From positions 1 to 12,178 of the forward strand of contig JADHXF010000049.1 in NCBI GenBank assembly GCA_016783105.1: 12,178 nt of DNA, in the 5' to 3' direction. The notes under the pieces are model-generated. The model saw nothing but the letters and a program-made list of their open reading frames with translations, had not been told where the DNA came from and did not search any database. The position numbers were made by a program, and so were the translations under genes. The stretch is from Dehalococcoidales bacterium (GTDB lineage: Bacteria; Chloroflexota; Dehalococcoidia; Dehalococcoidales; RBG-16-60-22). Shown in pieces: positions 1-6,129 of this stretch (the first letter of the stretch is position 1; each line of letters opens with the position of its first letter).

Positions 1-1385
1 ACCCGTTCATCGATGCGCCAGCCAGCTACCCAGATAATCTGCTCGGGTGAGCAGACAATCGGCACCCGCCGTCGCCAGGCACGCGGTATTTTGCTATCGA
101 TCATGAACTGGTTTAATTTTTTAAGCTGACTCATCCCGAGTGGCTGAAATCGGTCGCCGGGACGGCGCGGGCGTATGGTCAGTTTATCTCCCGTCCGGGC
201 AAGGTCAAAGCACGCGATATAACTGTTGCCCTCATCTACAAACTGCTCCCGCTTCAAAATATCGGCCACGACCTGCCAGCCGGGCAGTGCCGTTGTCCCC
301 GGTACCCGTAAATCACACTCTTTTTCTATAGCGGGGAATGGCGATAAGGCGGCGGGGTCGCTTCCCAGGAGATAGCGGTCGTACTCGATGGCGAAGATTA
401 AGCCGTCGGGCAGGGTAATTATCTTTCCCGCCGGCTTATGCAGCGAGGACATGATTTCTTCAATATGCCGGCTTTCAATATCCATCAGGTTGCCAAGCCG
501 CTTTTCTATGGATGCTCTCAGGAGGTGGCGTTGCCAGGCAGGCGGCAGCTTGATAAAACGTTGTCTATCCAGGATTACCGTGTTTTCCTGTTCGTCAACG
601 ATATTTCTGCCCAGTTTCAGGGCTTCTTCTTCCAGAGCCGAGAGGTCATCGGCGGCGATGCGGGCGGTGCGGAGCAGGGCGTCGGTTACCTGCGGGTTAT
701 AGCTCTTGAGCAGGGGGATGAGCTGCTGGCGTATCCGGTTCCTCAGCGGTGAAAGTGAAAGATTGGAAGTATCGAGACGGGGTTTGAGTCGGTAGCGGCG
801 GCAGTAAGCGGCCGTCTCCGCCCGGCTCGCCTCCAGCATCGGCCGAATTACGGTCAGAGCGGCTTTCCCAAAACGCCACTGGCTGGATGGTTGCAGACCC
901 CGCAGGCCCCGCGTGCCACTGCCCCGAATCAGGTGCATCAGGATGGTTTCAATGTGGTCGTCAAGGGTGTGCCCCACCGCCACGGAGTGAGCCACGGCCG
1001 TTTCCGTTACTTCGGCCAGAAAGTTGTAGCGCACTTCACGCGCCGCCTCTTCCAGGCAGAGACGCCGGCTTCTCTGGTAAGCTTTCACGTCACGCCGTTC
1101 CACGGTAATCGGCAAGTCCAGTTTTCGCGCCAGGTCAGCTACATAGCTGGCATCAGCATCAGATTCAGCGCCGCGCAGCTGGTGGTTCAGGTGGGCCACA
1201 TGCAGCATGATACCCAGCTTATCACGCAGCGCGCTTAAAATATGCAGCAGGCAAACCGAGTCAGGTCCACCTGATACCGCTACCAATAATTTACTCCCCT
1301 CCGGTATCAGGCGATGTTCTCTAATGAATTCAAAAATTAGTTCCGGCAATACGGCAGTACGATTCTGTTTCACTGGCGCTACCAC
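1..1385 (-). CDS. tilS: tRNA(Ile)-lysidine synthase TilS, 3' end beyond the window
   Basis: TilS ligates lysine to C34 of the CAU-anticodon tRNA-Ile, using ATP, so that it reads AUA codons; it is a cytoplasmic enzyme. The frame is open with no stop from the start to the left edge, about 461 codons, so only the extreme C-terminus is missing. Counting from the GTG at 1385, the PP-loop SGGPDS is at residues 38-43 and GHTLDDHIET at about 138-147, followed by an arginine-rich ISGSGTRG-type segment (here IRGSGTRGLRG). The C-terminal substrate-binding domain shows RRPGDRF, then KKLNQFM, and ends WRIDER at the edge. There is no ATG near the start. GTG at 1385 lies 4 nt after the upstream TAG with a GAGGT 12 nt before it; GTG at 1373 is the alternative. 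It is the last visible gene of the operon read from 4707. The family is certain, the start is not. Confidence 0.95.
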   Translation of the reverse strand, partial: MVAPVKQNRTAVLPELIFEFIREHRLIPEGSKLLVAVSGGPDSVCLLHILSALRDKLGIMLHVAHLNHQLRGAESDADASYVADLARKLDLPITVERRDVKAYQRSRRLCLEEAAREVRYNFLAEVTETAVAHSVAVGHTLDDHIETILMHLIRGSGTRGLRGLQPSSQWRFGKAALTVIRPMLEASRAETAAYCRRYRLKPRLDTSNLSLSPLRNRIRQQLIPLLKSYNPQVTDALLRTARIAADDLSALEEEALKLGRNIVDEQENTVILDRQRFIKLPPAWQRHLLRASIEKRLGNLMDIESRHIEEIMSSLHKPAGKIITLPDGLIFAIEYDRYLLGSDPAALSPFPAIEKECDLRVPGTTALPGWQVVADILKREQFVDEGNSYIACFDLARTGDKLTIRPRRPGDRFQPLGMSQLKKLNQFMIDSKIPRAWRRRVPIVCSPEQIIWVAGWRIDER

Positions 1386-1389
1386 TAAT

Positions 1390-2037
1390 CTAACTCGACC
1401 TCAGAATGAGCTTGGTGCGGTGGATTGATTTTGGAAGTTCCGTGAATCCCAAAGCGGACGCGACCTGCTCGGGCCTTCCCGAACCGCCGCTGTCGCAGCG
1501 CAGTCTCATCCCGATGGTACAGCGCTTTTCGCGGCAGTCGAGCAGCCATATATCATCAATTAATGCCCTCAGGTCGTAATTTTTAGGGCCGGTATCTCGC
1601 TGGTGCTGCCAGGGAAGATGCGTGAGTGCCAGGAGAGAGGCAATGGCTGAGGCTGACTCCTTCTCTCCCTTTTCCGTTGCCAGCTCCACGGCGTACTCGG
1701 AAAAGCGCACCTGCGACTGTAGCGATGGCATGGTCTCGGCAATCGGGAGCACCTGAAGAACTTCAAAGCCGGCGGGCAGTTGCTGGGTTACCGCCGCAGT
1801 GAAGAAATGCGGGGAGACCTGCCTGGTCAGGGTGATATCCATGAGCTCAGCTTCACTGGTGACGCCGACGGCAAGGGGCACTGCCAGGGAAATTTTAGGG
1901 TGGGGGTGAAATCCCTCGGAATAGGCCAGCGCTATGCCGGCACGATTAAGGGCTCTCTGCCAGAGGCGCATGATATCAAGGTGAGAGATGTACTTTACCT
2001 CTGCCCCGCGACGGAATTTAATGCGCAAGCGTTGCAT
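1390..2037 (-). CDS. DUF2344 / TIGR03936 radical-SAM-linked protein
   Basis: This 215-residue protein belongs to the TIGR03936 (DUF2344) family, recognised from its N-terminus (MQRLRIKFRRG, then YISHLDIMRLWQRALNRAG), the SEGFHPHPKIS motif at about residues 40-50, and a C-terminal block with YDLRALIDD and a late RPEQV. The molecular function is not established. The family is usually encoded beside, or fused to, a B12-binding radical SAM protein (TIGR03960) and often near ribonuclease G. Neither is visible here: upstream, 12 nt away, is a CNNM membrane protein and downstream, 4 nt away, is tilS. The ATG start has only a weak purine stretch before it, so translation may be coupled to the upstream gene. 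Sharing an operon with tilS is mildly suggestive of an RNA-related role, but that is inference. Confidence 0.85.
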   Translation of the reverse strand: MQRLRIKFRRGAEVKYISHLDIMRLWQRALNRAGIALAYSEGFHPHPKISLAVPLAVGVTSEAELMDITLTRQVSPHFFTAAVTQQLPAGFEVLQVLPIAETMPSLQSQVRFSEYAVELATEKGEKESASAIASLLALTHLPWQHQRDTGPKNYDLRALIDDIWLLDCREKRCTIGMRLRCDSGGSGRPEQVASALGFTELPKSIHRTKLILRSS

Positions 2038-2049
2038 TGTCTTTGTGCA

Positions 2050-3363
2050 TCAGGGTTTGCCGGGTTCCTTTTTTGGCTCTGCCGCGCCAGCCCGACCGCT
2101 GGCGCCGGTCTTTTCCTTGGTGAGCAGGATTTTCTCAATTTTGCGGCCGCGCATTTCGGTAATCACCAGCTTCAGCCCTTTGTAGCGCAACTGCTCATTC
2201 TGTTTCGGGATATAACCGAGAAGGTAGAGCACGAATCCGGCCACCGTTTCATAGTCACCTTCAGGCAGGTCAAGTTCCATTTCTTCGTTCACTTCTTCGA
2301 TGCGCATGCTGCCGTCAACCTGAAAAGTGTATTCGTTGATGACTTCAAATTCCTTTTCCACCTCCGCCAGCTCGTCGCCCACCGGGCCGACGATTTCCTC
2401 CACCAGTCTGGTCAGGCTGACGATGCCGGCGGTGCCGCCGTACTCGTCGACGATGACACACATGCGGAAGTTCTTGTCCCGCATCTCAGTAAACAGGTCG
2501 TTGATGCGCTTGGATTCCGGGGCGAAGTAGGCAGGACGGACCAGCTCGTCAATGGTGCCATCTTTATCAAATCCGTCTTTCGCCCGGGCCATGAGCACGT
2601 CCTTGACGGAGAGGATGCCGACCACATTATCCATGTTTTCCTGGTAGACGGGGAAGCGAGAAAGCGGTGACTCGGCATAAAGGGCAAAGAAGTCGGAAAT
2701 TCTAGCCCCCTCTTCGAGGGCAACTACCTCTGGCCGGGGCACCATGACCTCGCGGACGGGGCGGTCACCGAAGTCGAATACCTTGTGGAGCATATCGGCC
2801 TCGGATTCTTCCACGGTACCTCCTCTTTTGCCGAGGGTAATCAGGGTGCGGATTTCCTCGGGGCTGGCGAGTAATCTTGAGACCGGGGTACCGCCGACCA
2901 TTCTGGTGAAACCGATGGCAATCCAGCTAAGCGCGATGACGAAGGGTGAAAAAATCCAGGAAAATAATTCCAGCGGGCGGACGAAAATCATGGAGAGCTT
3001 CTCCGCATGCTGGGTGGCCAGTGTCTTGGGCGTCGTCTCCGAGAAGATAAGCAAGATAACCGTCACGCCAATGGCGGAGATGAGGACGCCCTGCTCCTGC
3101 CAGACGGAAATAGCCAGTGCGGTGGCCAGTGCGGTGGCGGCGGTATTGGCCAGATTGGTGCCAAGAAGAACCGTGGAGAGGAATTTTTCCGGGCGCTCGA
3201 GCATACGGGCGACATGCTTTGCCCTCTCTACTCTGGTGCTGACCAGGTGCTCGAGCTTGAAGCGCTGCACGGAAAAAAAGGCCGTCTCCGAACTGCAGAA
3301 GAAAGCGGAAAAGACGAGACACATTAAAAACAGCACCAGATATATTATTTCAGTGCTAAACAT
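2050..3363 (-). CDS. CNNM/CorC (HlyC family) CBS-domain membrane protein, second copy
   Basis: This 437-residue integral membrane protein has the CNNM/CorC layout: an N-terminal DUF21 transmembrane domain (about 1-185, hydrophobic segments near 5-27, 62-84, 92-112 and 128-150, with the conserved SSETAF after the first), a cytoplasmic CBS pair (about 203-325, including REVMVPRPEV and VVDEYGGTAGIV-like motifs) and a C-terminal CorC_HlyC domain (about 345-420). Relatives are linked to Mg2+ or Co2+ efflux and nucleotide sensing; the substrate cannot be read from sequence. 'Haemolysin' in databases is a legacy name. It starts 6 nt after the stop of its paralog, with no strong Shine-Dalgarno, so it is probably translationally coupled. 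It is near-identical to that paralog in the middle and clearly different in the membrane domain. It ends in TGA. Confidence 0.93.
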   Translation of the reverse strand: MFSTEIIYLVLFLMCLVFSAFFCSSETAFFSVQRFKLEHLVSTRVERAKHVARMLERPEKFLSTVLLGTNLANTAATALATALAISVWQEQGVLISAIGVTVILLIFSETTPKTLATQHAEKLSMIFVRPLELFSWIFSPFVIALSWIAIGFTRMVGGTPVSRLLASPEEIRTLITLGKRGGTVEESEADMLHKVFDFGDRPVREVMVPRPEVVALEEGARISDFFALYAESPLSRFPVYQENMDNVVGILSVKDVLMARAKDGFDKDGTIDELVRPAYFAPESKRINDLFTEMRDKNFRMCVIVDEYGGTAGIVSLTRLVEEIVGPVGDELAEVEKEFEVINEYTFQVDGSMRIEEVNEEMELDLPEGDYETVAGFVLYLLGYIPKQNEQLRYKGLKLVITEMRGRKIEKILLTKEKTGASGRAGAAEPKKEPGKP

Positions 3364-3369
3364 TCCGCA

Positions 3370-4707
3370 TCACGCCTGGCCTTTTCGATTTTTGGTCGCT
3401 TTATTTTTCGCCTCGGTTTTCTTCTTGCGACTGGTTCGCAGGGCTTCAACGGCTTCTTTTTCCTTGGTGAGCCGGATTTTCTCAATTTTGCGGCCGCGCA
3501 TTTCGGTAATCACCAGCTTCAGTCCTTTGTAGCGCAACTGCTCGTTGGCGGTCGGGATGTGCCCCAGCCGGTGCAGGACAAAGCCAGCCACGGTCTCGTA
3601 ATCACCTTCAGGCAATTCAAGTTCCATCTCCTCGTTCACTTCATCGATGCGCATGCTGCCGTCAACCTGAAAGGTATATTCGTTGATGACTTCAAAATCC
3701 TTTTCCACTTCCGCCAACTCGTCGCCCACCTCACCGACGATTTCCTCCACCAGCCGGCTCAGGCTGACGATGCCAGCGGTGCCGCCGTACTCATCGACGA
3801 CGACGCACATGCGGAAGTTCTTGTCCCGCATCTCAGCAAACAGGTCGTTGATGTGCTTGGTCTCCGGGGCGAAATAAGCGGGGCGGACCAGCTCGTCAAT
3901 GGTACTCTCATCGGTAATCGTGTCTTTGGCTTCGGCCATGAGCACGTCCTTGACGGAGAGGATGCCGACCACGTTATCCATGTTTTCCTGGTAGACGGGG
4001 AAGCGGGAGAGTGGCGATTCGGCATAAAGGGTGAGGAACCTGGAGATGCTGGCGCCCTGCTCGATGGCAATTACCTCTGGCCGGGGCACCATGACCTCGC
4101 GGACGGGGCGGTCACCGAAATCGAATACCTTGTGGAGCATATCGGCTTCGGATTCTTCCATGGTACCTTCTCTTTCGCCGAGGGTAATCATGGTGCGGAT
4201 TTCCTCGGGGCGGGCGAGCGACCTTGAGACCGGGGTGCCGCCGACCATTCTGGTGAAACCGATGGCAAGCCAGCTAAGCGCGATGACGAAGGGTGAAAAA
4301 ATCCAGGAAAAGAACTCCAGCGGGCGGGCGAAAATTATGGCGAGCTTCTCCGCATGCTGGATGGCAATTGTCTTGGGCGTCGTCTCAGTGAAGATAAGCA
4401 AGAAAGCGGTGAGCCCGAGTGTGGCATAGAGCACTCCGTGCTCGCCCCAGAAATAAATGGCTATCGCTGTTGCTATAGCGGCAGCCGCGGTGTTGACCAG
4501 CGTGTTGCCTAGAAGGACGGTGGAGAGCAATTTCTCCGGGCGTGCGATTATACGGGCTACACGTTTCGCACCCCGCACTTTGCTATCAACCAGGTGCTGA
4601 ACCCGCACCTTCTGGAGGGAAACAAAGGCTGTTTCCGAGCTGGAGAAGAAGGCAGAGAACAGCAAACAAATGATGAGAAGTACGAGGTAGAGGTCTAAAT
4701 TAGGCAT
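3370..4707 (-). CDS. CNNM/CorC (HlyC family) CBS-domain membrane protein, first copy
   Basis: This is the promoter-proximal member of a tandem pair, 445 residues. The DUF21 membrane domain spans about 4-185, with FFSSSETAF at 20-28 and hydrophobic segments near 4-26, 62-84, 93-112 and 128-150. The CBS pair spans about 203-325 (REVMVPRPEV at 203-212, VDEYGGTAGIV at 304-314). The CorC_HlyC domain is about 345-415, followed by a Lys/Arg-rich tail. Family members are implicated in divalent cation (Mg2+/Co2+) export or homeostasis, with the CBS pair binding adenine nucleotides; which ion is moved here is unknown. The ATG at 4707 has a strong GAGGGGGCGG Shine-Dalgarno, and a consensus-like promoter lies just upstream. 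It leads the four-gene operon ending in tilS. Confidence 0.94.
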   Translation of the reverse strand: MPNLDLYLVLLIICLLFSAFFSSSETAFVSLQKVRVQHLVDSKVRGAKRVARIIARPEKLLSTVLLGNTLVNTAAAAIATAIAIYFWGEHGVLYATLGLTAFLLIFTETTPKTIAIQHAEKLAIIFARPLEFFSWIFSPFVIALSWLAIGFTRMVGGTPVSRSLARPEEIRTMITLGEREGTMEESEADMLHKVFDFGDRPVREVMVPRPEVIAIEQGASISRFLTLYAESPLSRFPVYQENMDNVVGILSVKDVLMAEAKDTITDESTIDELVRPAYFAPETKHINDLFAEMRDKNFRMCVVVDEYGGTAGIVSLSRLVEEIVGEVGDELAEVEKDFEVINEYTFQVDGSMRIDEVNEEMELELPEGDYETVAGFVLHRLGHIPTANEQLRYKGLKLVITEMRGRKIEKIRLTKEKEAVEALRTSRKKKTEAKNKATKNRKGQA

Positions 4708-4727
4708 ACAAACCGCCCCCTCGAATT

Positions 4728-4756
4728 ATCATATCATTGGCCTGTAGGAGTGTCAA
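4728..4756 (-). promoter_or_regulatory. Sigma70-type promoter of the CNNM-CNNM-DUF2344-tilS operon
   Basis: Read on the minus strand, TTGACA (4756-4751) is followed after 17 nt by TATGAT (4733-4728). That is a perfect -35 box, ideal spacing and a 5/6 -10 box. Transcription would start near 4721, giving a leader of about 14 nt before the ATG at 4707 that includes the Shine-Dalgarno. It lies in the 82-nt gap after the msrA stop, so the operon need not depend on readthrough from msrA. Confidence 0.75.
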
Positions 4757-4789
4757 AGGGGGTGGGTTATAAAGAACAAGGCGATAAAA

Positions 4790-5644
4790 TTATTTGTCTC
4801 TAGAGTCAAAGAGAGCCAGCAGGCGTTGCTTGGCCGCCGGGGAAAGGCCGTAGCTGTCTATCTCTGCCTGCAGGGTCTCCATATTGCCGTTGCCGACAAC
4901 ATAGCCATTAATGCGGGACACGGCCGTGGAATTGATGAAATCATTGATGTCAGGATATATGGCGGTGAGCTCCTTTTTAAGGTCGGGCACGCCACTCAGG
5001 TAGTACTTCTGATGATAGTCTTCAGCGAGATAGAATTCTGAATAAGGTACAATCTCGGTGAGTATGGGCTCATTCAGCTCTGCCTCGCGGCGCGCCTTTG
5101 ACTCAAGTGCCAGACGCTTCTGCTCCTCATTATGATAGAAGATGATGGCCTTGTACTGCGTGGAAAGAGGTGGTCTCGCGGCGTTGTGGCTGTTCCAGAA
5201 GATATTGAGCAATTCCTGGTATGATATCTGGTCGGGGTTGTAATCGATTTGTACCGTCTCGGTATGGTCGCCAAGGTTATAGTAGGTGGGGTTTTCTTTG
5301 CTCCCTCCCGCATAGCCAACTCGCGTTCGTATCACGCCGGACAGACTCCCGAACCGGGAGTCGGGGCCCCAGAATCAGCCAAGCGAGAATGTGGCTGTCA
5401 TTGTCTGGCCTGGTGCTACCCTATCAATGGGTGGGATATCGTATTTATTCAGAGCAATCGCTTCATTTTCCGTTGGATTCATTGTCTCAATCTCCGGTAT
5501 GGGTAAATTGCACAGGCTTTCCGCCTGGGCTACAGTTTCAGTTTCCGCTGTAGGCTGGCATGAAGCCAGTAAACCACCGAGGGCAAGCGATATAATAGCC
5601 AATGGTAACAATATCGTAGCAATTATTCTGCCTGAAACTCGCAT
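4790..5644 (-). CDS. msrA: Selenocysteine-containing methionine sulfoxide reductase A, lipoprotein
   Basis: MsrA reduces methionine-S-sulfoxide in proteins and free methionine. I read 284 residues from the ATG at 5644 to the TAA at 4790, decoding the in-frame TGA at 5375-5377 as selenocysteine (residue 90). The family's catalytic motif GCFWG appears as G-TGA-FWG, and the MsrA sequence continues in the same frame (GPDSRFG, RTRVGYAGG, GDHTETV, RINGYVVGNG). Residues 1-29 form a lipoprotein signal: hydrophobic core, lipobox LLAS then Cys29. A linker of about 60 residues follows, holding Cys45, the only other Cys of the mature protein; none occurs after residue 90. The 5644 ATG has an AAGGGG Shine-Dalgarno 7 nt away, better than the in-frame ATG at 5677. 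Ordinary annotation would give a 100-residue lipoprotein fragment plus a truncated MsrA starting at GTG 5335. A nonsense mutation or sequencing error is the alternative, made less likely by the hairpin next to the TGA. Confidence 0.85.
5344..5362 (-). promoter_or_regulatory. Candidate bacterial SECIS hairpin in msrA
   Basis: Downstream of the TGA on the minus strand is a perfect stem-loop, GACTCCC-GGTTC-GGGAGTC: 7 bp with a 5-nt loop. It starts 12 nt after the TGA and its loop starts 19 nt after it. Published rules for bacterial SECIS elements ask for a small apical loop with at least one G in its first two positions, about 16-37 nt from the UGA; this loop starts GG and fits. The stem is within the coding sequence, as bacterial SECIS elements are. 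Confidence 0.75.
5375..5377 (-). other. In-frame TGA predicted to encode selenocysteine (residue 90)
   Basis: The TGA sits exactly where MsrA proteins have the catalytic cysteine of GCFWG. Other genes in the window end in TGA (stops at 8717, 3370 and 2050), so TGA has not been reassigned genome-wide and any recoding must be local. Confidence 0.82.
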
Positions 5645-5719
5645 TATCTGACCCCTTTTCCGCCTCCCCAACTCCATATGTTACATTTTAAAGCTAAGAG
5701 AGAAGGTATGTATGTGACT

Positions 5720-5749
5720 TTTATCGCAACACGCGTTTACAGACGTCAA
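5720..5749 (-). promoter_or_regulatory. Possible msrA promoter
   Basis: On the minus strand, TTGACG (5749-5744) and GATAAA (5725-5720) are separated by 18 nt. The -35 box matches 5/6 and the -10 box is weaker. The start would be near 5713, leaving a leader of about 70 nt before the msrA ATG at 5644. No other good pair is seen in the 233-nt gap upstream of msrA. Confidence 0.45.
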
Positions 5750-5774
5750 GAATAAAATCGGCTTTGAAACAGCT

Positions 5775-5797
5775 ATCCCCTCCGTGGTGGAGGGGAT
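5775..5797 (-). terminator. Stem-loop after the nrdR-nrdJ-HTH operon, possible terminator
   Basis: A perfect 9-bp inverted repeat, ATCCCCTCC (5775-5783) and GGAGGGGAT (5789-5797), encloses a 5-nt loop. It lies about 80 nt past the HTH stop and upstream of the msrA promoter candidate, where a terminator is expected. There is no clear T-run after it on the minus strand (the sequence is AGCTGTTTC), so it may be a weak terminator or an RNA-stabilising hairpin. Confidence 0.5.
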
Positions 5798-5877
5798 TAA
5801 TTAACCAAAATGCGACTCTCAAATAAACCGCAATTACATTATGGCCGAAATACAGATACTTTTATTAAATTCCAGGA

Positions 5878-6111
5878 TTACCCGCTGAAGCTACTGGCCT
5901 GCCTGAGGTAATCCAGGACTGACCGCTCTATTTTCAGCTCGTGTCCCTCTTCAAGGCGAAACAGGTAATCGTGGGAGACGTTGGCCCTGCGGGCAAGGTC
6001 TTCAATTGATAGCCCGCAACGCTGGCGCAGTTCCCGGATCCCGTCACCGACGCGTCTGGCCTCCATTTCCTGGAGCACAATGACATCTCTATTCATTACA
6101 TCATCGACCAA
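5878..6111 (-). CDS. Small XRE-family helix-turn-helix protein
   Basis: This 77-residue protein has a single recognisable domain, a Cro/C1 (XRE) helix-turn-helix at about residues 20-62: GIRELRQRCGLSIEDLARR, then NVSHDYLFRLEEGHELKIE. It has no effector domain; the C-terminus (LDYLRQASSFSG) is short. The TTG start at 6111 is chosen because a perfect AAAGGAGGT Shine-Dalgarno lies 6 nt upstream; the next ATG (6096) has none. It begins 18 nt after the nrdJ stop, in the nrdR-nrdJ direction, and is probably cotranscribed. It could be a DNA-binding regulator or a nucleoid/adaptor protein. Its target is unknown, and the deviant motif could mean it does not bind DNA as classical XRE repressors do. Confidence 0.85.
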   Translation of the reverse strand: MVDDVMNRDVIVLQEMEARRVGDGIRELRQRCGLSIEDLARRANVSHDYLFRLEEGHELKIERSVLDYLRQASSFSG

Positions 6112-6129
6112 GGTTGCACCTCCTTTTAC

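Larger units (their letters stand above)
2050..4707 (-). repeat. Tandem gene duplication of the CNNM genes
   Basis: The two CNNM genes are direct repeats with a period of about 1344-1347 bp. Similarity is uneven. Positions 2881-2964 and 4228-4311 differ at only 2 of about 84 bases by my reading, and the CBS region and CorC domain are also very close. The DNA for the first roughly 125 residues (3000-3363 against 4340-4707) and for the C-terminal tails diverges strongly. Confidence 0.85.

Noticed and set aside
1780..2670. Long plus-strand open frame of 296 codons opposite the CNNM and DUF2344 genes
   Set aside because: It is antisense to two clear family members and its product has no recognisable domain; a similar frame opposite the paralog (3559-4227) shows it is a mirror of the coding strand.
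5375..5377. The msrA TGA as a simple pseudogene mutation or sequencing error
   Set aside because: Both halves are otherwise intact with all family motifs, the TGA is at the catalytic Cys itself, and a SECIS-like hairpin follows. It is kept as an alternative because selenocysteine machinery cannot be seen in this window.
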